Of a stretch of 5,273 nucleotides of DNA, positions 1 through 5,273 are shown in pieces (positions within the stretch are counted from its first letter, which is position 1; each line of letters opens with the position of its first letter). Below the pieces are notes generated by a model that was not told where the DNA came from, ran no database searches, and saw only the letters and a list, made by a program, of their open reading frames with translations. The translations under genes were made by a program, and so were the position numbers. This DNA is from a bacterium (GTDB lineage Bacteria > SZUA-79 > Acidulodesulfobacterales > Acidulodesulfobacteraceae): contig JAKAKF010000127.1 of assembly GCA_021813595.1 (NCBI GenBank), positions 1 through 5,273 of the forward strand. The letters run 5' to 3'.

Positions 1-1
1 T

Positions 2-583
2 TTTCTTGCCGGAATCAAAAAAAGTTCTATGGCCGTTCTTGCCGGAATTGCGCTGGTCGTCGGTCCGCTTTTGTGGTTCAGGTTAAAACCCTATCAAAAA
101 AGCAGAATACTTATATTTTTACATCCCGCCAAAGATTATCTGGGAGCCGGATATAACATTATCCAGTCGGAAATCGCGGTCGGGGCGGGGAGGTTTTTTG
201 GAGACGGGTTCGGTAACGGTTCTCAGAGCACTTTAGATTTTTTGCCGGCGAAACACACCGATTTTATATTTTCTACGTTTATGCAGCAGTTTGGTTTTTT
301 AGGCGGGCTGGTTCTTATAGCGCTATATTTTATTGTAATAATAAGGGGCTTTAAAATAGTTTACAGGGCAAAAAAGCTGCAGGGATTTCTTCTAGGCGGA
401 GGCGCCCTAGGCATTATTACGTTTCATGCTATAATAAATATGTATATGACGGTAGGGCTTTTGCCGGTCGTGGGCGTTCCGCTTCCTTTTTTCAGCTACG
501 GAGGGACGTCGCTAGTGGTCGATATGTCGGCGGCGGCTATACTTTTAAATATATCTATGAGAAGATACAAATTTCAGTCTTAA
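2..583 (+). CDS. rodA: RodA, SEDS-family peptidoglycan glycosyltransferase (C-terminal half, 5' truncated by window)
   Basis: The frame is already open at base 2, so the true start lies upstream. The ATG at 29 is internal. The 193 visible residues match about the C-terminal half of RodA (E. coli RodA is about 370 residues). RodA is an inner-membrane SEDS protein that polymerises lipid II into glycan strands during cell elongation, working with a class B PBP. Signatures seen: DYLGAGYNIIQSEIAVG, then FLPAKHTDFIF (HTD at window residues 85-87, DNA 254-262). The HTD aspartate lies in the large extracellular loop and appears to correspond to the essential SEDS aspartate. Two hydrophobic membrane segments follow, then GLLPVVGVPLPFFSYGGTS (residues 152-170), the family's C-terminal signature. 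The usual LPE before HTD reads LPA here, a minor change. The RodA-type C-terminus ends soon after the last helix, without the long tail of many FtsW proteins. FtsW is the main alternative; GAGYNIIQS and the short end favour RodA. Confidence 0.93.
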   Translation, partial: FLAGIKKSSMAVLAGIALVVGPLLWFRLKPYQKSRILIFLHPAKDYLGAGYNIIQSEIAVGAGRFFGDGFGNGSQSTLDFLPAKHTDFIFSTFMQQFGFLGGLVLIALYFIVIIRGFKIVYRAKKLQGFLLGGGALGIITFHAIINMYMTVGLLPVVGVPLPFFSYGGTSLVVDMSAAAILLNISMRRYKFQS

Positions 584-586
584 AAA

Positions 587-1093
587 ATGAAAAAATATAA
601 AAATTTAGATATCCGAAACATTTCTATTTTAATATCTTCCTTTTTTTATGCCGGGTTTTTTCCATACGGCCCTGGTACTGCCGGTTCCGTTGCGGCATTT
701 TTATTATATATACTGCTGTTAAGGTTTTTAAATCCTTTTTATTATTTAGCGCTCTGCCTTTTTATATTTATTTCGGGGGTTTATTTCTCGTCCAAGGCGG
801 AAAAAATATCGGGCATCGCCGACCCGCCTTTTGTCGTAATAGACGAAGTGCTGGGATATCTTTCGGTTGCGGCGGGGCTGTTATGGATGCGTTTTTCTTT
901 TTTTCACCTTTTTATATATGCGTTATGCGGGCTGGCGTTATTCCGTTTCTTCGATATATTGAAACCTTTTCCTATCGGAATAATCGACAAAAAAGTCAAG
1001 GGCGGATTAGGCATTATGCTCGACGACCTTGCCGCCGCCGTTTTCTCCTTGATAGTTTTGCGTTTTATAATAATAGTTATAGCAGGATTTTGA
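587..1093 (+). CDS. pgpA: Phosphatidylglycerophosphatase A (PgpA family)
   Basis: This 168-residue membrane protein of normal family length should dephosphorylate phosphatidylglycerophosphate to phosphatidylglycerol at the inner membrane. All family motifs are in order: FFPYGPGTAGS (residues 24-34), DPPFVVIDEVLG (79-90), FRFFDILKPFPI (119-130) and KGGLGIMLDDLAA (138-150). The acidic residues of IDE, FFD and LDD are those expected to bind the metal ion. Hydrophobic stretches around residues 35-65, 92-120 and 148-167 fit several membrane helices. The ATG lies only 3 bases after the rodA stop, with no Shine-Dalgarno sequence in the preceding bases, so translation is probably coupled to rodA. PgpA sits just upstream of cinA in many bacteria, which supports the assignment. 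Substrate specificity is inferred from the family. Confidence 0.93.
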   Translation: MKKYKNLDIRNISILISSFFYAGFFPYGPGTAGSVAAFLLYILLLRFLNPFYYLALCLFIFISGVYFSSKAEKISGIADPPFVVIDEVLGYLSVAAGLLWMRFSFFHLFIYALCGLALFRFFDILKPFPIGIIDKKVKGGLGIMLDDLAAAVFSLIVLRFIIIVIAGF

Positions 1094-1101
1094 GCGTAGA
1101 T

Positions 1102-1131
1102 TTTACCTTTTTATAGAAAAAATGTTAAAAT
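1102..1131 (+). promoter_or_regulatory. Candidate extended -10 promoter upstream of cinA
   Basis: A -35-like TTTACC (1102-1107) is followed after 18 bases by TAAAAT (1126-1131), which matches the -10 consensus at five of six positions. A TG one base upstream of it (1123-1124) makes an extended -10. Transcription would begin near 1138, leaving a leader of about 39 bases before the cinA ATG. It lies in the pgpA-cinA gap, where a promoter would let cinA (and perhaps recA) be expressed separately from rodA-pgpA. The region is AT-rich, so chance matches are likely. Confidence 0.35.
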
Positions 1132-1176
1132 AATATCCTGAATCGTATAAAGAACAGTATAGACTAAATCTTGAAC

Positions 1177-2454
1177 ATGGAAAATAAAGACAAAGAGCAT
1201 AAAGATATTAAAATCCTTGTTATATCAGATAACCATAATTTTGCTGGAGCGGGAGAGATTATAAAAGACCTTTCCGACGTGCTTTCAAATTACGGTTTGG
1301 GGTTTAAAGAAGCCGTTATAATGCCTGAAAGCCAGAGAGACGGCATATATAAAGTAATGTCTTATATGGCGTCCGGAGATTCTTTCGTTATAGTATGCGG
1401 GGGAATGAAAGAGGGTGTTTCTTTAACCCGCGATACCGTTTCCGCGGTTTTTAAGAGAGAACTTGTCAGAAGCAAAGATGCCGCAGATTTAATGGCCCTT
1501 GTTTATGAATCCGAAAAGAAAGTTTTCGGCAATTCCGATGAAAAAGCCTGTTATTTTCCAGAACATTCTTTTATTGTACCTAACCAGAATTCCGGAATTT
1601 CCGGTTTTTATCTGACCGAGCCTATATTTTTTGCGGCTATGCCGCTTGAAACTAAAAATGCCGTAAATATGTTTAAGAATCATATACTCGGAAAAATGCT
1701 CGGTAAGCTCGGCATTAATTATTTTGTCAGATTAAGGAAATATAAGCTTTTTGGCTTAAAGGAAAAAGAATTCGAAATTCTTTTCGAAAAATTAAAAAAA
1801 ACTGCCGAGTGTGGCCTTGATTATGAATTTTCATACGGCGAATTCATCGTGTCCGCCGCCGTCAACGGCGTTTCTACCCAGAAACTTAACGAAAACGTAA
1901 AGTCGCTGGACAATAAAGTCGGCGAAATTTTTAAAGACTATCTTTACGGTTTCGACGATGACGAACTTAATATAGTATGCTCGTATCTTCTAAAAGAAAA
2001 CGGTATAAAGATTGCAGTTGCGGAATCGCTTACCGGCGGTTATATTTCGGATAAGCTTACGGATTTGCCGGGGGCTTCGGCTTATTTCGTTTACGGCGGC
2101 GTGGTGTATTCCGATTACGCAAAAACCGCTCTTCTTGGAGTAGATAAAGCGGTTATAGAAAAAGAGGGCGCGGTATCGGATAAATGTGCTATAGAAATGG
2201 CGGAAAAAGCGAGAGAAAATGCAAAGGCCGACATAGGTATTGCGGTAACCGGATTTGCCGGACCCAAAACGGAATACGATAATTATCCCGTAGGGACGGT
2301 TTTCATAGCACTTTCCAGTTCCAAAGTAAAAGAAGTAAGAAAATATTCGTTTTCCGGTTCCCGCTTAGACGTTAAAGCATATACGGCAAAAATGGCGTTG
2401 TTCTGGATATACCGCCTTGTAAGCGGGACGCCGCAGTCTTTAATAAAAACGTAA
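1177..2454 (+). CDS. cinA: CinA-like protein: degenerate MoCF/COG1058 N-terminal domain plus PncC-type nicotinamide-nucleotide amidohydrolase domain
   Basis: The protein has 425 residues, the usual CinA length. The C-terminal domain (about residues 262-420) is clearly the NMN deamidase (PncC) domain of pyridine-nucleotide salvage: AESLTGG (282-288) with the expected nucleophilic serine, YSDYAKTALLGV (311-322), GAVS (331-334), VTGFAGP (357-363) and PVGTVFIAL (371-379). The glycine-rich stretch usual after VTGxAGP is replaced by KTEYDNY. The N-terminal half keeps the fold order: a beta strand (KILVIS), then VIVCGG, then a region resembling the family's LPGVPxEM segment (PIFFAAMPLETKN), then the linker domain ending in the DYLYGFDDDEL pattern. 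It lacks the GTELLLG-like and GGLGPTxDD-like signatures, so its pyrophosphatase activity is doubtful. ATG 1177 is chosen over in-frame TTG 1171; neither has a clear Shine-Dalgarno sequence. It lies 83 bases after pgpA and 83 before recA. The cinA-recA order is common. Confidence 0.88.
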   Translation: MENKDKEHKDIKILVISDNHNFAGAGEIIKDLSDVLSNYGLGFKEAVIMPESQRDGIYKVMSYMASGDSFVIVCGGMKEGVSLTRDTVSAVFKRELVRSKDAADLMALVYESEKKVFGNSDEKACYFPEHSFIVPNQNSGISGFYLTEPIFFAAMPLETKNAVNMFKNHILGKMLGKLGINYFVRLRKYKLFGLKEKEFEILFEKLKKTAECGLDYEFSYGEFIVSAAVNGVSTQKLNENVKSLDNKVGEIFKDYLYGFDDDELNIVCSYLLKENGIKIAVAESLTGGYISDKLTDLPGASAYFVYGGVVYSDYAKTALLGVDKAVIEKEGAVSDKCAIEMAEKARENAKADIGIAVTGFAGPKTEYDNYPVGTVFIALSSSKVKEVRKYSFSGSRLDVKAYTAKMALFWIYRLVSGTPQSLIKT

Positions 2455-2466
2455 CAATAATTTAAC

Positions 2467-2495
2467 TTGATAATATTTCTTTTTTGATATATAAC
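2467..2495 (+). promoter_or_regulatory. Candidate sigma70-type promoter of recA
   Basis: TTGATA (2467-2472) and TATAAC (2490-2495) each match the -35 and -10 consensus at five of six positions and are separated by the optimal 17 bases. Transcription would start near 2502, giving a leader of about 35 bases before the recA ATG. The 83-base cinA-recA gap contains no CTGT-N8-ACAG LexA box and no GAAC/GTTC-type box that I can see. The start site is inferred from sequence only. Confidence 0.5.
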
Positions 2496-2522
2496 TTTTA
2501 AATAAAAAAAATAAAATAAGAA

Positions 2523-2530
2523 AAGGAAGG
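2523..2530 (+). promoter_or_regulatory. Strong ribosome binding site of recA
   Basis: AAGGAAGG lies 7 bases before ATG 2538 and is the strongest Shine-Dalgarno sequence in the window. It supports translation starting at 2538 rather than only at the internal ATG 2613. Confidence 0.75.
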
Positions 2531-2537
2531 AATAATT

Positions 2538-3608
2538 ATGGCGTTAAAATCCGGCGGCAATAAGGGAGACTCGAGTCCGTCCCTGTCAGAAAATAAAGTT
2601 AAGGAACAGCCTATGCATGAGCAGAAAATAAAAGCGTTAGACCTTGCTATTGCCCAGATAGAAAAGCAGTTCGGAGCCGGAGCTGTAATGAAACTCGGCG
2701 GAAAACCGCCGGCTGAGGATATTCAGTCTATTCCTACTGGTTCTCTGTCATTAGATATTGCCCTCGGTATCGGAGGAATACCTAAAGGAAGAGTTATCGA
2801 GATATTCGGTCCTGAATCCTCGGGAAAAACTACCCTTACCCTTCAAATCGTCGCTCAGGCCCAAAAAAAAGGCGGTATCGCCGCCTTTATCGATGCAGAA
2901 CACGCCTTAGATTTAAAATACGCAAAAAAAATCGGTGTAAACGTGGACGAACTTATAATTTCCCAGCCCGGCACAGGCGAAGAAGCTTTGGAAATAGCCG
3001 ATTCTCTCGTGAGGTCCGGTTCTATCGATGTTTTAGTTATAGACTCGGTTGCCGCTCTTGTTCCCAAGGCCGAGATAGAAGGCGATATGGGCGATGCGCA
3101 TATGGGGCTTCAAGCCCGCCTTATGTCGCAGGCGTTGAGAAAACTTACTTCGGCAATTGCGAAATCGAACACATCCGTTATATTTATCAATCAGATAAGA
3201 ATGAAAATAGGCGTTATGTTCGGTTCTCCCGAAACTACCACCGGAGGCAACGCCCTTAAATTTTATGCTTCCGTCCGAATAGACATAAGAAGAATAGGTT
3301 CAATCAAAAAAGGAGACGAGGTCGTAGGTTCGCGCACTAAAGCGAGAATAGTAAAAAATAAAGTCGCCCCCCCATTTAAAGAGGCGGAATTCGACATAAT
3401 TTACGACAGCGGAATATCCTTGGAAGGCGATATAGTCGATCTCGGTTCCGAAAACGGCATTATAGAAAAATCGGGAACATGGTTCAGCTACGGCAAAGAA
3501 AGATTAGGGCAGGGCAGGGAAGCCGCCAAAGAAACCCTGAAAAACAATCCGGCGCTTCGCGACGAGATATATTTCAAAATTTTGGACAAATTTAATCTTA
3601 AGGCATAA
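2538..3608 (+). CDS. recA: RecA recombinase
   Basis: RecA forms ATP-dependent filaments on single-stranded DNA, drives strand exchange in recombinational repair and stimulates LexA self-cleavage. The 356 residues contain, in order, the N-terminal helix ending IEKQFGAG (41-48), STGSL-like [12 protein letters not shown] (66-77), Walker A GPESSGKT (91-98, lysine 97), FIDAEHALD (117-125, with glutamate 121 as the likely catalytic acid), Walker B VLVIDS (165-170), loop L1 around [10 protein letters not shown] (181-190), [13 protein letters not shown] (218-229) and loop L2 around [13 protein letters not shown] (231-243). Everything expected for activity is present. Two oddities: about 25 polar residues precede the point where a typical RecA starts (residue 26, MHEQKIKAL), and the C-terminus stops at DKFNLKA without the acidic tail of E. 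coli RecA. Start 2538 is chosen for its strong ribosome binding site; an internal start at 2613 is also plausible. A good promoter precedes the gene. Confidence 0.98.
   Translation: MALKSGGNKGDSSPSLSENKVKEQPMHEQKIKALDLAIAQIEKQFGAGAVMKLGGKPPAEDIQSIPTGSLSLDIALGIGGIPKGRVIEIFGPESSGKTTLTLQIVAQAQKKGGIAAFIDAEHALDLKYAKKIGVNVDELIISQPGTGEEALEIADSLVRSGSIDVLVIDSVAALVPKAEIEGDMGDAHMGLQARLMSQALRKLTSAIAKSNTSVIFINQIRMKIGVMFGSPETTTGGNALKFYASVRIDIRRIGSIKKGDEVVGSRTKARIVKNKVAPPFKEAEFDIIYDSGISLEGDIVDLGSENGIIEKSGTWFSYGKERLGQGREAAKETLKNNPALRDEIYFKILDKFNLKA
2601..2605 (+). promoter_or_regulatory. Possible internal ribosome binding site for a shorter RecA starting at ATG 2613
   Basis: AAGGA lies 7 bases before the in-frame ATG at 2613. 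Starting there gives a 331-residue RecA beginning MHEQKIKAL, almost exactly where E. coli RecA begins relative to the conserved IEKQFG helix. It could be a second functional start, the only real start, or a chance purine run in a lysine/glutamate-rich segment. Confidence 0.3.
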
Positions 3609-3654
3609 ATTAAGGCGTAAAACCGGAAAATTAATAAATTATCTTAAGCCTTAA

Positions 3655-3704
3655 CTCCCCTCCTTTTTTAAGGAGGGGAGGCAGGCGTTAGCCTGACGGG
3701 GTGG
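3655..3704 (+). repeat. REP-like intergenic element with two adjacent hairpins
   Basis: CTCCCCTCCTT (3655-3665) and AAGGAGGGGAG (3670-3680) form a perfect 11-bp stem with a TTTT loop. One base later CAGGC-GTTA-GCCTG (3682-3695) forms a 5-bp stem, followed by ACGGGGTGG (3696-3704). A GC-rich double palindrome ending in GGGGTGG inside an AT-rich gap resembles the dispersed palindromic repeats (REP-like elements) found in many bacterial genomes; that resemblance is from memory. Only one copy is in this window, so repetition is inferred. It sits 46 bases after the recA stop and 37 bases before the pilT ATG. There is no T-run after the first stem, so it is not a classical Rho-independent terminator, though the hairpin could still stabilise or attenuate recA mRNA. 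Confidence 0.6.
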
Positions 3705-3741
3705 TATTTTATACTAATTTAATTTAAATAATATAATTAAA

Positions 3742-5034
3742 ATGAGCGAAGAATCGGTTCAATCCAATCAATCTTATCAGTCCGGTGAAAGGCAGTCTCT
3801 TATAGAAACTATCTTAAAAACTGCGGTAGCTCAAGGGGCGTCGGATATTCATCTTAAGGTAAATACTTATCCTATTTTTAGAATAGACGGCGATATTCAC
3901 CGGCAGGAAAATTTCGGCATAATGTCTAAGGAAGTAATCGAAAAAATAGCCGGAAGCATGATGGATAAACACCAGCTTAAAGTATTTCAGGATAACAGGG
4001 ACGTCGATCTTGCCTACAGCCTGTCCGAAGTCGGCAGATTCAGGGTAAATATATATTCTCAGAGAAATTCGTTAAGCATTGCAATGAGATATATTCCGTT
4101 TAACATTCCGGCTTTCGACTCGCTTAATCTTCCTAAAATAATCAAATCAATCGCCCTTAAAGAGAGAGGGCTTATACTCGTTACGGGTATTACCGGAAGC
4201 GGAAAATCGACTACGCTTGCCTCTATGATAGATTATATCAACAACAACAAGCCGGTTAACATCATAACGGCGGAAGATCCTATAGAATATCTTCATAAAG
4301 ATATAAAAGCTGTAATAAACCAGCGGGAACTCGGTATGGACGTTTATTCTTTTTCCCATGGCCTGAGGGAAGCGTTGAGGCAAGACCCCGACGTTATACT
4401 CGTCGGCGAAATGCGCGACCTTGAAACTATAGAAACGGCAATAACTGCCGCCGAAACCGGACATCTAGTTATGAGCACGCTTCATACCCTTGATGCGCAG
4501 GAAACTATTAACCGAATTATAGCGGTTTTTCCGCCGTATCAGCAAAAACAGATAAGAATACAGCTTGCCTCCGTTATTTCAGCCGTAATATCGCAGAGGC
4601 TCATAATCAGAGCCGATAAAAAGGGGCGACTTCCTTCAATAGAAATAATGCTAGGGACCGAGACGATAAAAGAATGTATTGCTAACGAAGACAAAACGGC
4701 AAGCATAAGAGATTATATAAAAAGCGGAAATATTCAGTACGGAATGCAGACTTTCGACCAGTCGCTTTATAATTTTTATAAGGCCGGTTTAATAACCTAC
4801 GAAGATGCTTTAGCCGAATCTACCTCTCCAAACGACCTTGCCCTTTTGATATCCGGGGTAAATTCTTCCGGCGAAGGCATAAATCAGGGCATAGGCTCGG
4901 ACGCAGAACCGGAGGCGAGCCGCGCTCAACCTTTCGGACTGTCGCAGCAGCCGTCTTCGGGACAGGCATCCGGTTCGGGAGCGGCAGACGCCGGTTCCCT
5001 TTCCGGCGGTTCAAGTTCTTACTGGACTACTTAA
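3742..5034 (+). CDS. pilT: PilT-family type IV pilus retraction ATPase with a low-complexity C-terminal tail
   Basis: PilT is a hexameric cytoplasmic ATPase that disassembles the type IV pilus and powers twitching and DNA uptake. The 430 residues hold a PAS-like N-terminal domain with QGASDIHLK (31-39) and GRFRVNIYSQR (98-108), Walker A GITGSGKS (149-156), Asp box ITAEDPIEY (175-183), Walker B DPDVILVGEMRD (215-226, glutamate 223) and His box TGHLVMSTLHT (239-249). SIRDYIKSG (321-329) sits where canonical PilT has AIRNLIRE, and GMQTFDQSL (334-342) follows. The catalytic set is complete. Typical PilT proteins have about 345-370 residues; this one adds a polar start of about 18 residues and a Gly/Ser/Ala/Gln-rich tail from about residue 374 (4861-5031), likely disordered. 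No Shine-Dalgarno sequence precedes the ATG. PilU or another PilT paralogue is the main alternative. No other pilus gene is in view, so its partners lie elsewhere. Confidence 0.9.
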   Translation: MSEESVQSNQSYQSGERQSLIETILKTAVAQGASDIHLKVNTYPIFRIDGDIHRQENFGIMSKEVIEKIAGSMMDKHQLKVFQDNRDVDLAYSLSEVGRFRVNIYSQRNSLSIAMRYIPFNIPAFDSLNLPKIIKSIALKERGLILVTGITGSGKSTTLASMIDYINNNKPVNIITAEDPIEYLHKDIKAVINQRELGMDVYSFSHGLREALRQDPDVILVGEMRDLETIETAITAAETGHLVMSTLHTLDAQETINRIIAVFPPYQQKQIRIQLASVISAVISQRLIIRADKKGRLPSIEIMLGTETIKECIANEDKTASIRDYIKSGNIQYGMQTFDQSLYNFYKAGLITYEDALAESTSPNDLALLISGVNSSGEGINQGIGSDAEPEASRAQPFGLSQQPSSGQASGSGAADAGSLSGGSSSYWTT

Positions 5035-5059
5035 AGTTAAAGGGCTGACCCTACAGTTC

Positions 5060-5063
5060 GGAG
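5060..5063 (+). promoter_or_regulatory. Ribosome binding site deciding the TTG start of recX
   Basis: GGAG lies 8 bases before TTG 5072. The recX frame stays open upstream into the end of pilT without any ATG, GTG or TTG that I can find there, so this site is the best evidence for where recX starts. Confidence 0.55.
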
Positions 5064-5071
5064 CGCTTAAT

Positions 5072-5273
5072 TTGAAAGTATCGCAGAAAAATATTTCTAA
5101 AAGAAAGTCTAAAGCCCTCGGAACGCCTGAGGATTATTCACTGAGGCTTATTTCGGCAAGGACGTATTCCGAAAAGCAGATTGCAGAAAAGCTTATAAAA
5201 AAAGGATTTTCGACCGAGGATACCGGCAGGGCGGTTAAAAAATTAAAAGAATACGGATATTTAAACGACGAGG
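5072..5273 (+). CDS. recX: RecX, regulatory protein of RecA (N-terminal part, 3' truncated by window)
   Basis: RecX binds RecA filaments and usually limits RecA activity. The 67 visible residues begin with a lysine-rich leader (KVSQKNISKRKSK), then PEDYSLRLISAR (19-30), TYSEKQIAEKLIKKGF (31-46) and AVKKLKEYGYLNDE (54-67). This is the first RecX three-helix repeat: the R-x-Y/S-E-x-x-L-x-x-K-G-F pattern followed by L-x-x-x-G-Y-L-[ND]-D. The gene starts at TTG 5072, 37 bases after the pilT stop, and is probably co-transcribed with pilT. Its presence just beyond recA-pilT fits the usual recA-recX linkage with one gene inserted. The second and third repeats lie outside the window. Confidence 0.85.
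   Translation, partial: MKVSQKNISKRKSKALGTPEDYSLRLISARTYSEKQIAEKLIKKGFSTEDTGRAVKKLKEYGYLNDE

Noticed and set aside
883..1116. An overlapping + strand open frame within and just past pgpA.
   Set aside because: It is a shadow of pgpA in another frame, rich in Phe and Arg with no recognisable domain. pgpA has all its family motifs.
1171..1176. TTG 1171 as the cinA start.
   Set aside because: It adds only two residues, lacks a ribosome binding site, and an ATG lies two codons downstream. It cannot be excluded.
2863..3259. A run of eight A (2863-2870) in recA followed at once by a GGCGG/CCGCC hairpin (2871-2885), with the -1 frame open for about 129 codons to a TAA at 3257; a possible programmed frameshift.
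   Set aside because: The -1 translation is arginine-rich and resembles no protein, and recA reads perfectly in frame 0 through the site. The openness is best explained by codon bias and the strong conservation of recA.
3367..3373. Seven consecutive C in recA, a possible phase-variable tract.
   Set aside because: It encodes the conserved A-P-P of recA in frame, and seven bases is short for a contingency tract in an essential-type repair gene.
3655..3680. The 11-bp hairpin as a Rho-independent terminator of recA.
   Set aside because: The stem is strong, but the bases after it are GCAGGCG rather than a T-run on the + strand, so it fails the standard pattern.
4147..4464. A minus-strand open frame of 105 codons opposite the PilT ATPase core.
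   Set aside because: It lies wholly opposite highly conserved Walker A to His box coding sequence, has no recognisable motif and no supported start, so it is a shadow.
4820..5014. A minus-strand open frame opposite the PilT tail.
   Set aside because: It is Arg/Pro-rich and mirrors the GC-rich low-complexity tail. The opposite frame is open because of composition.
5041..5056. AGGG-CTGA-CCCT and CTG...ACAG in the pilT-recX gap as a hairpin or SOS box.
   Set aside because: The stem is only 4 bp, and the CTG to ACAG spacing is too short for a LexA box.

Overview
This window is an ordinary, gene-dense chromosomal segment from a moderately AT-rich Gram-negative bacterium. All six genes lie on the + strand: the 3' half of rodA, pgpA, cinA, recA, a pilT-family gene, and the 5' part of recX. 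A SEDS/RodA elongation protein, a PgpA-type phosphatase and a type IV pilus retraction ATPase point to a rod-shaped, piliated proteobacterium-like organism. The gene order and the AT-rich codon use suggest a deltaproteobacterial-type lineage. That placement is inference and I cannot name the taxon.

Layout. Bases 2-583 encode the C-terminal half of RodA, and pgpA follows after 3 bases, so these two are probably co-transcribed. A 77- to 83-base gap with a plausible extended -10 promoter leads into cinA. cinA is full length, but its N-terminal (MoCF/COG1058) domain has lost the family's signature motifs, while the C-terminal PncC-like amidohydrolase domain is largely kept. An 83-base gap then holds a good sigma70-like promoter and the strongest ribosome binding site in the window, followed by recA. 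Downstream of recA is a 133-base AT-rich gap containing a compact double-hairpin, REP-like repeat. Next comes a pilT homologue with a Gly/Ser/Ala-rich C-terminal tail of about 57 residues, and then recX, which runs off the end.

How the genes relate. cinA-recA and recA-recX are widely seen neighbours, and RecX normally modulates RecA filaments. Here pilT and the repeat element separate recA from recX. rodA (peptidoglycan glycan-strand synthesis) and pgpA (phosphatidylglycerol synthesis) are envelope functions.

I see no RNA gene, CRISPR array, transposase, prophage or defence system, and nothing that looks like a new biological system. The points worth a second look are modest: a degenerate CinA N-terminal domain, two possible RecA starts that each have a Shine-Dalgarno-like sequence, the pilT insertion between recA and recX, the repeat element, and the PilT tail.
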